Origin: JASBYZ01 sp029983705
Lineage (GTDB): Bacteria; Actinomycetota; Coriobacteriia; Coriobacteriales; JAEZZM01
DNA: 64,000 nucleotides
Assembly: GCA_965119715.1 (NCBI GenBank)
Contig: OZ221969.1
Span: 1,540,694-1,604,693, forward strand
Direction of reading: 5' to 3'
The position numbers and the translations under genes are program-made. Positions 45,429 to 55,595 of this stretch are shown here, in pieces; the first letter of the stretch is position 1; each line of letters begins with the position of its first letter. The notes beneath the pieces were generated by a model. That model made no database searches and had not been told where the DNA came from. It saw only the letters and a list, made by a program, of their open reading frames with translations.

Positions 45429-46529
45429 TTAGTGCTTATAAGTATCATGGTGAACCTTACCAGCAAAGATGCGGTAAGCAATTACATGATAAATAAGTAC
45501 TAGTGGAACACCAATTGCTGCGATGATAGCCATTGCAGTTAATGCAAGGTTAGATGAAGCAAATGGAGCACCAATGGTAATAGTAACGCCAGCATTCTCA
45601 GCAGCCATCAATGCGTATTGAGGAGTTGCTGCAGGAACAAGTGCTGGGAAGAGTGAAAGTACCATAGTAATGATTACAAAAGCAACCACAAGTGAGGTGC
45701 AGATAAATCCAAGTAAGTTGTTCTTACCAATGAATACAAGAGCACCAGCGCAAGCAGCAATTGCAAGCACGATAGTAATAATACGTGCAACTGCAAAGCC
45801 GCCATCTAAGTAGTACTTAACGCCAGCTTCTGGCATATTTGGTACAACCAAGAACACATAGAATACGGTAGCAATTATAAATACTACGATTGATCCAATG
45901 GTAAATGGTTTAACAAGTTTGAGTGCTCTGCCATGAAGTGCAGTGCCCTCGTGAGTTTTAGCAACAGTCCAAGCTGCACCTTGCATAAAGCCCATAAGTA
46001 GTGAAAGAACACCGCAAAGAAGTGGAAGTACACCAAGAAGCTGAATAAAGCGAGCTGGGAATGATCCAGCAACGTCACCATTAGCTAGAAGAGGTACACC
46101 GTTTAAAAGGTTTCCTACTGCAACACCATAGAGAAGCATTGGGAGTAGTGAACCAATAAAGAATGCGATGTGCCACCATGAACCTAGAGCTCCTTCATGT
46201 GAGCCTGCATAGTGGATGGCAACTGCTCTCAAAATTAAGCAGAACAATACCACCATGATAGCTAGGTAGAAACCTGAGAAAGTTGTAGCATATGCTGGAG
46301 GGAATGCCGCAAAGAGTGCGCCTCCTAAAGTAAGGAGCCAAACCTCATTACCATCCCAAACAGGTCCAATAATATTTCTTAGGGTTGTCTTCTCTTCATC
46401 AGTCTTAGCGATGAAAGGATAGAGACCACCAACACCAAGGTCAAATCCGTCCAAAATGTAATATGCAACCATTACAACGGTAAGGAGTATAAACCAGAGT
46501 ACTTGCAAGAAATTAACTTCAAGTCCCAT
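45429..46529 (-). CDS. cydB: Cytochrome bd oxidase subunit II
   Basis: 366 residues with about eight to nine membrane helices. The N-terminal signature YYILDGFDLGVGGLYPF and GPVWDGNEVWLL are CydB hallmarks. With CydA it forms a quinol:oxygen oxidoreductase of very high oxygen affinity, useful for oxygen scavenging in an anaerobe. Its start overlaps the cydA stop by one base; cydDC are not in the window. Confidence 0.96.
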   Translation of the reverse strand: MGLEVNFLQVLWFILLTVVMVAYYILDGFDLGVGGLYPFIAKTDEEKTTLRNIIGPVWDGNEVWLLTLGGALFAAFPPAYATTFSGFYLAIMVVLFCLILRAVAIHYAGSHEGALGSWWHIAFFIGSLLPMLLYGVAVGNLLNGVPLLANGDVAGSFPARFIQLLGVLPLLCGVLSLLMGFMQGAAWTVAKTHEGTALHGRALKLVKPFTIGSIVVFIIATVFYVFLVVPNMPEAGVKYYLDGGFAVARIITIVLAIAACAGALVFIGKNNLLGFICTSLVVAFVIITMVLSLFPALVPAATPQYALMAAENAGVTITIGAPFASSNLALTAMAIIAAIGVPLVLIYHVIAYRIFAGKVHHDTYKH

Positions 46530-48049
46530 TATTTTTCAGCTCCTTCCACAGTGTCAACAGCAACCTTTCCATCAAGGCTGTGAGGATGAGCTAGATACTC
46601 ATTTCCTTCTGAGTCAATAAGTAATTGCTCGCCCTTGTGCTCTTTAATAACAGTCTCGCCATGGATGTCGTCAATAAGCGCTTTGTTGTGAGCAGTTTCT
46701 TCAACAACTGGTCCACGCTTGATGTAACCATGGATGGTCTTAATCCAAGTTACAAAGATAACTCCGTAAACAATGAAGAAGAGAAGAATGGTAATCCAGA
46801 GCTCTGGAGCAGAAACTGCCTCAGAAATAGCGTCCTCAGTTCTTAAGAGTCCGTAAACTACCCAAGGTTGACGTCCAACCTCTGCTACAGCCCATCCAAA
46901 CTGAATTGATAAGAATGGAATGAGTGGAGCCCAAATAAACAGGTTGAGTAACCACGTTGGGATGTCGTGTTTTTGATTGAGCTTGAGTTTTTTGAAGCTG
47001 GTCCAAAGCGCCAAGATAACAACGATAGCGATTAGACCAAATCCAATAACCATCAAGTGATACATGTAGAAAATAAATGGTACGTTTAGTGCCTCTACAT
47101 CTTGAGAATCAAATGAGTTCAAACCAGGATATACCTTATTGAAATCAAATGAAGCAAGGAATGAAGTACCACCAGGAATTGCAGGGCCGATTACAGTTTG
47201 GTTAGCCTCATCAACAATACCAAAGAGGTAAAGTGCTGCTGGCTCATCAACCCATTGAGCTTCCATAGCTGCAAGCTTCATTGGCTGGTTTTCTGCTACA
47301 ACAACTGCTTGCTCATGAGCAGTTGGAAGCATGATGATAGTCGTAACTAAAGCTACGATTGCACCAATTCTAAATCCAGTCTTTGCAAAATGAGTAAAGC
47401 GGCCTTTCTTAATGTAGTATGCGCAAAGTGCCATAGCTAAGAAAGCGCCAAGAATTAAGAGTGCGTCTACTGTGTGGAAGTAGCGAGCACCTAATGATGG
47501 ATTGAATGCTGCTGCAAAGAAGTCAGTTAATACTGCCTTAGAGCCAAGCTCTGTCTCTACAACCTCATAACCTGCAGGAGTCTGCATCCATGAGTTTGCA
47601 ATGATAATCCACAGAGCTGAAAGTGCAGATCCAAACCATACGAGCCAGGCTGAAACCATGTAGAACTTTGGAGAAACTTTATCTCTACCAAATATTAATA
47701 CACCTAAGAACACTGACTCTAAGAAGAACGCAAATAGCGCCTCTGCCGCAAGTGGAGCTCCAAAGATATCGCCTACAAATCTTGAGTAGTTAGCCCAGTT
47801 AGTACCAAATGCAAATTCCATTGTGATACCAGTGGCAACACCTACTGCAAAAGTTGCGGTAAATATTCTTACCCATAACTTTGAAGCAGCTTTATCCTTT
47901 GGATTTCTCGTCTTATAGTAACGAGTTTCTGTAAGAGCCAAGATTAGGCCTAGTCCAATGGATAGCGGTACGAACAAGAAGTGGTAGATAACTGTAAACG
48001 CAAACTGAAAACGTGACAGGAATCCCACATCAAACAAAAGTTCGCCCAT
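46529..48049 (-). CDS. cydA: Cytochrome bd oxidase subunit I
   Basis: 506 residues from ATG 48049, preferred because AAGGGGAGG lies directly upstream; an in-frame TTG at 48064 would be inside that site. The N-terminal LLFDVGFLSRFQFAFTVIYH supplies the b595/d heme His region; conserved segments MEFAFGTNW and GRQPWVVYG follow, with the Q loop between helices. It binds hemes b558, b595 and d and oxidises quinol. It is the first gene of cydAB. Confidence 0.96.
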   Translation of the reverse strand: MGELLFDVGFLSRFQFAFTVIYHFLFVPLSIGLGLILALTETRYYKTRNPKDKAASKLWVRIFTATFAVGVATGITMEFAFGTNWANYSRFVGDIFGAPLAAEALFAFFLESVFLGVLIFGRDKVSPKFYMVSAWLVWFGSALSALWIIIANSWMQTPAGYEVVETELGSKAVLTDFFAAAFNPSLGARYFHTVDALLILGAFLAMALCAYYIKKGRFTHFAKTGFRIGAIVALVTTIIMLPTAHEQAVVVAENQPMKLAAMEAQWVDEPAALYLFGIVDEANQTVIGPAIPGGTSFLASFDFNKVYPGLNSFDSQDVEALNVPFIFYMYHLMVIGFGLIAIVVILALWTSFKKLKLNQKHDIPTWLLNLFIWAPLIPFLSIQFGWAVAEVGRQPWVVYGLLRTEDAISEAVSAPELWITILLFFIVYGVIFVTWIKTIHGYIKRGPVVEETAHNKALIDDIHGETVIKEHKGEQLLIDSEGNEYLAHPHSLDGKVAVDTVEGAEK

Positions 48050-48252
48050 TTCCTCCCCTTTCAATTACCTGGGTCCGACAATTGTGACTACTTAAGTATC
48101 ATATCAGTCGGAGACTTTGATTACCACATATTTTCTTCAAATACTTCTATAAGGTTACCATTACTCAGTTATTTTTGCTTGGATAATCGAGAAATTGAGC
48201 ACTTTGAAATACACTTTTTCGTAAGACCATACCTGCGCTCAAATAAATAAAA

Positions 48253-48297
48253 TAGCTACCCCGATAGGCGTTTTAAGGCATCGTTTTAGGGTAGCTA
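48253..48297 (-). terminator. Terminator of the Pro-rich LPxTG protein gene
   Basis: TAGCTACCC (48253-48261) pairs with GGGTAGCTA (48289-48297). A smaller CGAT/ATCG pairing lies in the loop, and the minus side continues TTTTATTTATTT. Confidence 0.7.
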
Positions 48298-48305
48298 AAA
48301 ACTTA

Positions 48306-50219
48306 TTAATTCTTCTTAGAGTAGATAGCCAAACGCTTTGACTTTCTCAGTGCCAATACTCCAACAAACAAGGAGAGGACTCCTACAGCTGTGAGTATTT
48401 GAACACTCTTGCTCTCAATATCTGAAGTCTTTGGTAAGACTGTTATTTCTTTATACTCTTCCACTGGGGGAACTGGTGGTTCTTCTGGTGGAGTTGGTGG
48501 CTCCTCAGGTGGAGTAGGAGGCTCGTCTGGTGGGGTTGTTGGAGGAGTCTCCGGAGGCGTTGGTGGCTCCTCAGGTGGAGTTGGCGGGGTTGGAAGCTTT
48601 TTATAGGTTACATAAAAATGCTTAAAGTATTGAACAGTTTTCGTTTTAGGATCATAAGTAACCATAAACATAGGTAGTTTGTGAATCTTACCGTCTAAAT
48701 AAAACTTGTTTTCATTAAGCTCAAAGTCATTAGCAACATATTCATAACCTGGAATCTCTTTAATTAAAGACTCGTAACTTGGTTTATCCACATCCTCATA
48801 AAACCAACCTTTATCTGAGTACATAAAATGCTTTTTCTCAAAAGCCCTTCTTTTACCATCTAAATCAATACCATTAAATTTTTCTGTAGTTGGAAATAGA
48901 TATTCAAAATATGCTTCAGTAAAGTTTGTACTTTTATCAATAAGCTGTTTATTTTCAAGATCATCAATTATGTAATATCTACTATCTTCTTCTCTTGGCG
49001 GTATAGGGTTCTCCTCTTCTGAGCCAACAATTCCTTGGCTTTTACGATAGTCATCATCTAAAACGTATCTCACATCAATTTGAGCAAGTGGCTCTACTAG
49101 AAATCCTTGAGCTCGAGCACCTATCAAATGCGAGCTATTTCCTGTGCTACCTGAACCATAGGAAAAGGCTCCGCTCCAGATATTTTTTGGAATAACATAT
49201 TCAAATGAGAGGTAGTGAAAGGCTTCCATAGGGAATTTTTTATCAATAATCACATGACCTTGATTTGGTAAGTCTTTATTTGGTGCAGGCCATATTTTTG
49301 TAGAAGTTTCACCATATTTTCTGGCATTATTATCCCAATAATCACAAGGCTGACCGTCTAGTTTTACATTTTCTGCTTCATAAAAGGTACTGTAGCCCGG
49401 TAATACCCCAGTACCATTAACTGGGTCTGTTATCTTAAGTGTTTGTGCATGAAAGCCAAAGCCAACTCTAAATTCATTTTCCATAGAATAGCCCCTTGCC
49501 TTTGGGCTCATTTTCATAAATACATAAATTCTTTCACCAGGATTTAAGTAAGCACGCACTCCACCTTGAAAGCGAATTCTTTGCATCTCGCCTGTATCTG
49601 GATTTTTTCGCCAAACATTAAGTGAAATAGGACCTCTAAAATCATAACCAGAAGGTAGCTCGAAATACTTTTTAAGCTCCGGATCCATTCCATAAAAGTT
49701 GTCTGAGGCTGCTTGTTTCTCTTCTTGTGACAGCGCATTCCACTCTTTGCTACCAGTCAGTGGATACTTAAAAACTGGTCTATCTAAATCAGTTTCATTA
49801 GCAGCAGAAGCTTCTGGTGCGCTTATTGCTCGAGATATCACCTCATCTGATGTCTCAGGCTTATCTGAATTAACTACAACACCTTCTTGAGGTTTTTCTT
49901 GAGACACTCCTTCAGAGATTGCATTTACATTAGTCACTTGAATTTTATTTTCTTCAAAATCTCCCTCTGCGAGTTTAGTTTCTTTCGACACAGACTCAGA
50001 GCGGGAAGATTCACTCGATTGTTCACCAAATTCTTCTGTAGACTTTACAACTTCTTGACTTGATTCCTGATTATCAGGATTTATCAGCTTTGCGCTCTCG
50101 TTTACAGCCCCTTCCTCGCTAGGGTTATTATCTAACGCCAAAGCATAGCTCGGCATTATTGTAAGGCTCAGTGCCGCCGCAAGTACTAAGCCAATCCGCT
50201 GATTATGGCCAGTTTTCAT
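48306..50219 (-). CDS. LPxTG-anchored surface protein with Pro-rich stalk
   Basis: 637 residues. The signal peptide (about 1-28, ending ALALD) is followed by an acidic Ser/Glu-rich region to about 150, a folded domain of unrecognised family (about 150-540, rich in Tyr and Pro) and a stalk of about 45 residues built of TPPEEPP repeats. The sorting signal LPKTSD with helix and basic tail ends it. The frame is intact: its longest A runs are six. The stalk probably lifts the domain through the wall. A GGGGAG site precedes the ATG. Confidence 0.85.
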   Translation of the reverse strand: MKTGHNQRIGLVLAAALSLTIMPSYALALDNNPSEEGAVNESAKLINPDNQESSQEVVKSTEEFGEQSSESSRSESVSKETKLAEGDFEENKIQVTNVNAISEGVSQEKPQEGVVVNSDKPETSDEVISRAISAPEASAANETDLDRPVFKYPLTGSKEWNALSQEEKQAASDNFYGMDPELKKYFELPSGYDFRGPISLNVWRKNPDTGEMQRIRFQGGVRAYLNPGERIYVFMKMSPKARGYSMENEFRVGFGFHAQTLKITDPVNGTGVLPGYSTFYEAENVKLDGQPCDYWDNNARKYGETSTKIWPAPNKDLPNQGHVIIDKKFPMEAFHYLSFEYVIPKNIWSGAFSYGSGSTGNSSHLIGARAQGFLVEPLAQIDVRYVLDDDYRKSQGIVGSEEENPIPPREEDSRYYIIDDLENKQLIDKSTNFTEAYFEYLFPTTEKFNGIDLDGKRRAFEKKHFMYSDKGWFYEDVDKPSYESLIKEIPGYEYVANDFELNENKFYLDGKIHKLPMFMVTYDPKTKTVQYFKHFYVTYKKLPTPPTPPEEPPTPPETPPTTPPDEPPTPPEEPPTPPEEPPVPPVEEYKEITVLPKTSDIESKSVQILTAVGVLSLFVGVLALRKSKRLAIYSKKN

Positions 50220-50335
50220 TGTCTCCCCTTAAATTAGATTATTTAACGCTCCGTTGCACTAAATGATACTAAAAGTATAGCATTTTGAAATTGGTATTTT
50301 ACTCTGATAGTAATTTTTTAGTTAATAGACAATAA

Positions 50336-51532
50336 TTAGCTTGAAATATGACTCTTAAAAAATCCTATTGAATGTTTATATACCTCAAGCGTCTTTTGAG
50401 TCATTTGCTCAAAACTAAATACTTCCTGGGCACGCTTGAAAGCTTGTTCAGATAATTTTTCAAGTAAGTCTTTATGAGTAAAGAGCATATTAAGGCTCCT
50501 CGCAAGCTCTTTATCATTTCCAGATTCAAAGAGCAGACCATCAACACCGTGCTTGGTAGCAAAGCTTACCCCAGTAGTAAGCGCACTGGCTACCGTTGGA
50601 GTTTTTGCTGCATGAGTTTCAATTTGTACTAAGCCAAAAGCTTCTGAATTAGCTATTGAAGGAAGGCATAACACGTCAGCTGCAGCGTAAGCTTTTGCAA
50701 GATTTTCCTGTGAAAGTTGATCAATAAAGCGAACTCTGTGTGTTAGCTTAAGCTCTAAACTTTGTTGAACTAAAGAAGTCTTTAAGGGTCCCTTGCCCAC
50801 TATTACAAGATCAGCATCAATCTGAGTAAGTGCTTTAAGGAGCACTTCTATACCCTTGTAATACACAAGTCTTCCTACAAATAGTATGAGAGGGCGCTTA
50901 TGTTCAGACATAGAAAGTTCAGCCCTATAAGCTTGCGCCTCATGTCTTTTATCGCCTACTACATACTGTTTAAAAAACTCTGTATCACAGCCAAAAGGAA
51001 TCACTTCAACTTTATCTTTAAAGGGCGCTAGATCAGAGGAATTTTCTTTAAGCTGCGGGGATGAAACAATAATTGTATGTGCACGCGATAAAAATTTATT
51101 CATCACCGGCTTATAAAGCTTCTTGATTTCTTTTTGTTTAACAATATCTGCGTGATAGGTAACAACAAGCGGTATGTCTTTTAGGGTATCGCTCTTAGCG
51201 AGAGCTCTAAGATAAGCATAATCACCATAGGGGTAAGGCATATGCATATGAATAATATCAGCGCTTGCTGACATCTCAATTATTTTTTGACTTAAATGAG
51301 GGGCTATTGGTGTATTGGCTATTGTTTTCCATGTTGCCACCTCATGCCAGCGCAAGTTTTGCGATAAATTTTCTTGCTTGGATACCCGAGGCTTATTAAG
51401 ATCAGGGCTCGCACCAAGCACATCAATGCTTAGCTCAGGATTTTTGCAGAGCTCTCTACTTATATCAGCAATATGTCCTTCAATACCTCCCAAAACATAT
51501 GGGAGGTATTTGTTAACCATTAAAATTCGCAT
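50336..51532 (-). CDS. GT4-family glycosyltransferase
   Basis: 398 residues of GT-B fold. The N-terminal YVLGGIEGHIADISREL is typical of GT4 enzymes, and the C-terminal EX7E motif is in SEAFGLVQIE, with RLVYYKGIEVLLKA for donor binding. It probably transfers a sugar, perhaps mannose given its neighbours, during envelope glycan synthesis. Its start directly abuts the stop of the phosphohexomutase gene. Confidence 0.87.
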   Translation of the reverse strand: MRILMVNKYLPYVLGGIEGHIADISRELCKNPELSIDVLGASPDLNKPRVSKQENLSQNLRWHEVATWKTIANTPIAPHLSQKIIEMSASADIIHMHMPYPYGDYAYLRALAKSDTLKDIPLVVTYHADIVKQKEIKKLYKPVMNKFLSRAHTIIVSSPQLKENSSDLAPFKDKVEVIPFGCDTEFFKQYVVGDKRHEAQAYRAELSMSEHKRPLILFVGRLVYYKGIEVLLKALTQIDADLVIVGKGPLKTSLVQQSLELKLTHRVRFIDQLSQENLAKAYAAADVLCLPSIANSEAFGLVQIETHAAKTPTVASALTTGVSFATKHGVDGLLFESGNDKELARSLNMLFTHKDLLEKLSEQAFKRAQEVFSFEQMTQKTLEVYKHSIGFFKSHISS

Positions 51533-52933
51533 TTATTCACCAAGTACAAGTGATTTTCCCCACTCAAGCAGTGCATCTTTTTGCTTTTCATCTAAAGACT
51601 CTGCATAAATTCTTACTAAAGGTTCAGTACCACTTGGACGCATTAAAAGCCATGCATCGTCTGCAAACTCAAAGTACAGTCCGTCTACCTTAGTTAAGCT
51701 TTCAACCTTGCATCCAACTATTTCATCCACACTGAGTTGAGGAATGTCAGCTTTAAACTTATCTATCGCCTCTTGAGAAACAGCTAAATCTACTCGCTGG
51801 TAATAAAATTTTCCGTAATTTTGTTCAAGCTCATCAACAAGCTCTTTTATAGATTTTCCTTCAGTGGCAACTATCTCACATAAGAGTAAATCCATAAGCA
51901 GGCCGTCGCGCTCAAAGACATGATCTGGGATGCCTATACCGCCAGATTCTTCTCCACCGCAGATTACATCTCCTTTAAGCATCTCCTCATAGATCCACTT
52001 AAAGCCTACTGGTTTTATAGTGCACTCTGTATCGTGATCTTTTGCAGCACGCTTTAATATTGAAGAGCCTGAAAGCGTTGTGACAACCCTACCGCGTCTA
52101 CCCTTTTTATATAAGTGCAAAAAGATAAGCGTAAGTATTTTATGAGGGCTTACAAAGTTTCCTTCCTCATCTAAGGCACCAATACGGTCTGCATCTCCAT
52201 CATTTATGAGGCCAAGCTTGAGATCTTCTTTTATGAGTTCCTTTTTTGCCTCTTCAATCCAAGGAAAAATTGGCTCCGGATGTAAATTATTAAAGCTCTC
52301 GTTTTTCTCTTGATGAATTGTTCTTACACTTACCCCTGCACGCGTAAGCAGTTCAGGCAAATAATGTCTTGAAGCGCCATACATAGCATCATGTAAGACC
52401 TTAATATGTGCTGACTTAATAGCGTCAAGGTCTACATATGATAAAAGCTTATCAAGGTACTCTGTCATTACATCAACAAGCTCAATTTGCCCGTCTGGCT
52501 CAGAAATCTCATCAACAATAAGCTTTTCAAGCTCATCTGTGAAAGCCTTTGGAGAGGCACCTCCGTCATGCATTCTAATTTTAATACCCAGATACTCTGC
52601 AGGGTTATGACTTGCAGTAAGCATAAGCCCGCCTACCATGTTCTCAGTATTTTTTACCGTCCAACAAAGCGCAGGTGTTGGAATATAGCTATCAGAGAGC
52701 TTTGCTACAATCCCCTTTGATGCGAGCTGTTTTGCAGCAAGCTCTGCAAATGTTTGGGCATTTTTTCTTGTATCATAGCCCACCAGCACTTCAGGATCTT
52801 TAATGTCTAGTCGCTTTGACTCCTGTAAAAAGAGCGTGGCTGCAGCATCTGCAACTTGCCTTACCTTATCAGCAGTAAAATCATCTGGCATCTTTGCACG
52901 CCAGCCATCAGTTCCAAAATGAATATCAGACAT
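51533..52933 (-). CDS. Phosphomannomutase/phosphoglucomutase family enzyme
   Basis: 466 residues with the four phosphohexomutase domains. The phosphoserine loop is TASHNPAEYLGIKI, the metal loop DGDADRIG, the sugar loop GGEESGGIG and the C-terminal phosphate site RPSGTEPLVRIYAE. It interconverts hexose 6- and 1-phosphates; next to ManC, mannose-1-phosphate for GDP-mannose is the likely product. It is divergent from manC across about 98 bases. Confidence 0.9.
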   Translation of the reverse strand: MSDIHFGTDGWRAKMPDDFTADKVRQVADAAATLFLQESKRLDIKDPEVLVGYDTRKNAQTFAELAAKQLASKGIVAKLSDSYIPTPALCWTVKNTENMVGGLMLTASHNPAEYLGIKIRMHDGGASPKAFTDELEKLIVDEISEPDGQIELVDVMTEYLDKLLSYVDLDAIKSAHIKVLHDAMYGASRHYLPELLTRAGVSVRTIHQEKNESFNNLHPEPIFPWIEEAKKELIKEDLKLGLINDGDADRIGALDEEGNFVSPHKILTLIFLHLYKKGRRGRVVTTLSGSSILKRAAKDHDTECTIKPVGFKWIYEEMLKGDVICGGEESGGIGIPDHVFERDGLLMDLLLCEIVATEGKSIKELVDELEQNYGKFYYQRVDLAVSQEAIDKFKADIPQLSVDEIVGCKVESLTKVDGLYFEFADDAWLLMRPSGTEPLVRIYAESLDEKQKDALLEWGKSLVLGE

Positions 52934-53031
52934 ATAGTTACGCCTCTTTCATAAAAAGCATCTTAGACACTCACTTACGTAATAGCTTACAATCATTTCA
53001 TCAAGTATAGATGAGATGAAAAGTTTACGAG

Positions 53032-54450
53032 ATGACACAGAGCAATACACACATAAGTAATCCTATAAAAGTAGCCATTATGTCTGGAGGCTCTGGAGAG
53101 CGCCTCTGGCCTATCTCTCGTGGTCATAGACCCAAACAGCTTCTTACCCTGTTTAAAAACTCAGATTCTATACTTATTCAAACACTAAAACTTGCACAAA
53201 GCATTAGCCCAAGAGTTTGCGTACAGGTCTCAAAACTTAACGCCAAAGACATAGAGTCTCACCTCTTACGACACGCAGCCCACATGCCTGAGCTGATAGT
53301 TGAAGAAAAAAGCTTTGACAGTGCTTATGCCTTTTTATACCAAGCAGCTCTGACATGTAAAGAGTCATCAGACACAATCCTCGTGATTATGCCTTCAGAC
53401 CATATCATCTCTGATGAAAAAAGTTATGCAAAGGCGCTCAATCAAGGTATAAAAGCCATCTCAGACTACCCCGAAAAAATTTGTTTAGTGGGCTGTGAAG
53501 CTCAAGATCCATCTAGCCGTTTTGGCTACATTTTGCCGGGCGATAAGCTCTCTCAGTCATCTTATAAGGTAGCTGCCTTTATTGAAAAACCTGAGCACAC
53601 AAAAGCTCAAAGCCTTATAGACCAAGGTGCACTCTGGAATAGCGGCATTATTATTGCTCAAGCAAAAACCCTTTTAGCTTCTGCTAAAAAGGCGCTGCCC
53701 CACTTAGAACTCGTTCACCAAGAATTACTATCTGCAGCACTCGAGCTTCGCAGTCCAAAGCTTTCAAGTACTGAAAAATCTAGTAAGCTCTCTTTTGACT
53801 ACATCTTACTTGAGCAGGCACAAAACTTATGCCTCATTAAAAGTGAGCATAAGCTTCAAGATATTGGCAGCATACAAAGTCTTGAGGATGCACTTGCCCG
53901 TAAGCCTATTGCGCAAGCCCACGCATCAAATAACACGGTGCACTCCTTTACTCAGCACCCAAAAAGTTACGCCGTACTTGGAGCTGATGACCTCGAGCTC
54001 ATCGACTTTGATGATGCCCTCCTTATTGCACATAAAGACAGTTTAGATGAGATGCGCCTCCTTACTCAGGCGCTTAAAGAAAGCTATGGCTCACATGCCC
54101 TTGAAAACTGCCTCGTGCAGGAGCGTCCGTGGGGTTCATGGAAAATCCTTTTTGAACAGCCTGGACTCAAAATTAAACTTATCCATGTTGACGCTGGAAA
54201 AAGGCTTTCACTTCAGTCGCACAAGCATCGCCATGAAACCTGGCTCATTATCTCCGGACGTGCAGGAGTTATAGTTGACGATGAACACAAGGAACTCTCA
54301 GCACGCGAGTCAATTAGTATTAAACCAGGTCAAAAGCATCGTTTGGCAGCCTTAGGATCTGTTGACCTCAAACTTATTGAAATTGCCCAAGGCGACTATA
54401 TTGATGAAGATGACATCGAGCGCTTTGATGACGATTGGCACAGAGACTAA
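53032..54450 (+). CDS. manC: Mannose-1-phosphate guanylyltransferase / mannose-6-phosphate isomerase
   Basis: 472 residues in two domains. The nucleotidyltransferase part has MSGGSGERLWPISRGHRPKQ and FIEKPEH; the C-terminal cupin isomerase part has RPWGSWKILFE, LQSHKHRHETWLIISG. The bifunctional ManC/AlgA type makes GDP-mannose. Its 3' end overlaps a convergent glycosyltransferase gene by four bases. Confidence 0.93.
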   Translation: MTQSNTHISNPIKVAIMSGGSGERLWPISRGHRPKQLLTLFKNSDSILIQTLKLAQSISPRVCVQVSKLNAKDIESHLLRHAAHMPELIVEEKSFDSAYAFLYQAALTCKESSDTILVIMPSDHIISDEKSYAKALNQGIKAISDYPEKICLVGCEAQDPSSRFGYILPGDKLSQSSYKVAAFIEKPEHTKAQSLIDQGALWNSGIIIAQAKTLLASAKKALPHLELVHQELLSAALELRSPKLSSTEKSSKLSFDYILLEQAQNLCLIKSEHKLQDIGSIQSLEDALARKPIAQAHASNNTVHSFTQHPKSYAVLGADDLELIDFDDALLIAHKDSLDEMRLLTQALKESYGSHALENCLVQERPWGSWKILFEQPGLKIKLIHVDAGKRLSLQSHKHRHETWLIISGRAGVIVDDEHKELSARESISIKPGQKHRLAALGSVDLKLIEIAQGDYIDEDDIERFDDDWHRD

Positions 54451-55592
54451 AGGTCCTCGTAGAATTCCTGAACCTTTTTGATAAAGTCCTTATCGTTAAA
54501 ATTATCTAATACAAAGTCATAGCCCCGCTGTGCATACTTTTTCATTTGATCCATATTTTTATAGGCATATTCAAGGGCCTCAAAAAGAGCATCTGAGCTG
54601 TTAGTTTCAAAAAGAACTCCGCGCTCTTTGTGCTTGGCGGTACTCTTTAGTGCACCTACATTACTTGCGATAACAGGGACCTTAAAAGCGTGGGCCTGCA
54701 GCACTGCTATATTTAATCCCTCTGCCTTTGAGGGCATACAAAAGAGATCAATCCCCGCCATAAACCTTAGGCTATCAACATAGGATAGAAAGTGTATGTG
54801 ACCTGAAAGCTCTTCACCAAAACTATCTGCCTGGCTTATTAGGCTTTCTTTTTGAGAGCCTTCTCCTGCAATAAAAAGCTCAAATTTTTTATCTTGGTGC
54901 TTGGTGACAAATCTTCTAAATGCCTCAAGCAGGATGTCTACATTTTTAACCTCTTCAAGCCTTCCCAAAAATCCAATACAAAAAGCGTCTTCAAAGGGCT
55001 TCAAAGACTCAAGTGGCTCAATAAGGTCTTGGCGAGCTTCATAGCTCTCAAGCGGCAAAACTGGGTGTAGCACCTTAACTTTTTTGCTCTCAACAAAACT
55101 GAGGGATGAGAGCTGGTCAGCGAGCGTTTGTGATACAGCCATATATCTATCTACATTGGGGGCTAAAAATTTTCGAGAAAGTCTTCTCGCAAAGACATTC
55201 AGTTTTTGAGACAATCCTTGAGCACTCTTTGCATCCTCAAGCTCAATTTGCTGAGTAAAGACAAGACAATCATGCTCGCCTTTTGCAAGCCCCGCAATTA
55301 TATTGCTGTAAAATCCTGATCCTTGATAGATAATCTCATCTCCTTGAACATGAGATGCTACATAACTTCTTATCTCACCAGCAAGTTTAAACGGAATGTT
55401 TTGAGAAAAATCTAGCGCTAAGACAGTATCTGAGTAAGACTGCGCTTCCACATAGAATGCACTATGCTTTTGGGCAACAAAGATAAGCTGATAATTTAGG
55501 GCTATGAGCTTATCGGCCAAAGATAAGATAAAGCTCTCCCCACCGCCAAGATAGTTGTGAGCAAAATTATCAATAAAAACAACTGTCTTCAT
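54447..55592 (-). CDS. GT4-family glycosyltransferase
   Basis: 381 residues of GT-B fold with a Gly-rich N-terminal loop (NYLGGGESFILSLADKL), GFLGRLEEVKNVDILLEAF and the donor-site region SKAEGLNIAVLQAHAF. The second acid of EX7E is replaced by Gln, as in some GT4 members. Probably an envelope glycan enzyme; sugar unknown. It follows the next glycosyltransferase by three bases. Confidence 0.85.
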   Translation of the reverse strand: MKTVVFIDNFAHNYLGGGESFILSLADKLIALNYQLIFVAQKHSAFYVEAQSYSDTVLALDFSQNIPFKLAGEIRSYVASHVQGDEIIYQGSGFYSNIIAGLAKGEHDCLVFTQQIELEDAKSAQGLSQKLNVFARRLSRKFLAPNVDRYMAVSQTLADQLSSLSFVESKKVKVLHPVLPLESYEARQDLIEPLESLKPFEDAFCIGFLGRLEEVKNVDILLEAFRRFVTKHQDKKFELFIAGEGSQKESLISQADSFGEELSGHIHFLSYVDSLRFMAGIDLFCMPSKAEGLNIAVLQAHAFKVPVIASNVGALKSTAKHKERGVLFETNSSDALFEALEYAYKNMDQMKKYAQRGYDFVLDNFNDKDFIKKVQEFYEDL

Positions 55593-55595
55593 GTG

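Noticed and set aside
48409..48606. Plus-strand Gly-rich ORF
   Set aside because: It is a mirror of the Pro-rich stalk codons of the minus-strand LPxTG gene.
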